DNA of 6,714 nt, from assembly GCA_003156235.1 (NCBI GenBank), contig PMGP01000397.1, forward strand, positions 1-6,714, read 5' to 3'. Source of the stretch: Acidobacteriaceae bacterium (lineage in GTDB: Bacteria > Acidobacteriota > Terriglobia > Terriglobales > Acidobacteriaceae). Numbering within the stretch: position 1 is the first letter of the stretch; each line of letters opens with the position of its first letter. Positions 6,571 through 6,714 of the stretch are shown here, piece by piece. Below the pieces are notes generated by a model. The model did not search any database. It was not told where the DNA came from and worked only from the letters and a program-made list of their open reading frames with translations. Position numbers and translations under genes: made by a program.

Positions 6571-6714
6571 GTGCCTGCAGAGATGCTGTGATGTTTTCCG
6601 CTTGCGGGATGCGGCCAGCGGCAGGGAACTTGCAACGCTGCCCGGTTTCGAAAACAGCGGCTGGCAGTCAGTTGAAAATAAAACAGGCGAGCCTCTTGCA
6701 AAATTCCATTGAGA
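6571..6714. other. Trailing intergenic sequence, no gene seen
   Basis: The 144 bp after the caspase-like stop codon show no start codon with a ribosome site and domain-like product on either strand. Weak inverted repeats are present (GCCAGC with GCTGGC, and GGCAG with CTGCC nested inside), but no T-tract follows, so no terminator can be called. The sequence becomes AT-richer after about 6670. Confidence 0.5.

Noticed and set aside
6571..6714. A partial gene at the right edge
   Set aside because: Open frames exist on both strands, but neither shows a start with a ribosome site nor recognisable protein motifs; 144 bp is too little to decide.

Overview
The window is chromosomal-looking DNA from a fairly GC-rich Gram-negative bacterium. 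All three proteins apart from ProC carry an N-terminal secretion signal. The secreted caspase-like protease and the secreted protein with a short nucleic-acid-binding-like (OB-type) N-terminal domain recall Acidobacteriota (Terriglobia) genomes. That assignment is inference from protein style, not a database result. No transposase, integrase, phage gene, CRISPR array, tRNA or rRNA was seen.

Layout, left to right. (1) Positions 1-689, minus strand: the first 229 codons of proC (pyrroline-5-carboxylate reductase, last step of proline synthesis); its 3' end lies outside the window. (2) Positions 690-837: a short intergenic gap with a 7-bp hairpin. (3) Positions 838-1986, minus: a 382-residue secreted protein of unknown function. 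(4) Positions 1987-2479: a 493-bp non-coding stretch with three compact inverted repeats that look like a dispersed palindromic repeat. (5) Positions 2480-3844, minus: a 454-residue secreted protein with six cysteines in its mature part, unrecognised. (6) Positions 3845-4119: a divergent promoter region with a perfect 8-bp inverted repeat (operator candidate) just upstream of a TTGACT box. (7) Positions 4120-6570, plus: an 816-residue exported caspase-family (peptidase C14, metacaspase/orthocaspase-like) protein with an intact His/Cys dyad and a long C-terminal extension ending in a DUF4384-like beta domain. (8) Positions 6571-6714: trailing sequence with no recognisable gene.

How the genes may work together: proC is housekeeping and probably unrelated to the rest. 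The most interesting unit is the divergent pair formed by the 454-residue secreted protein and the secreted caspase-like protease. They share one compact control region and both products should be exported, so they could be a protease with a substrate, inhibitor or partner. The 382-residue protein is separated from the pair by almost 500 bp and need not belong to it. No defence system or other named multi-gene system can be demonstrated from this sequence alone.
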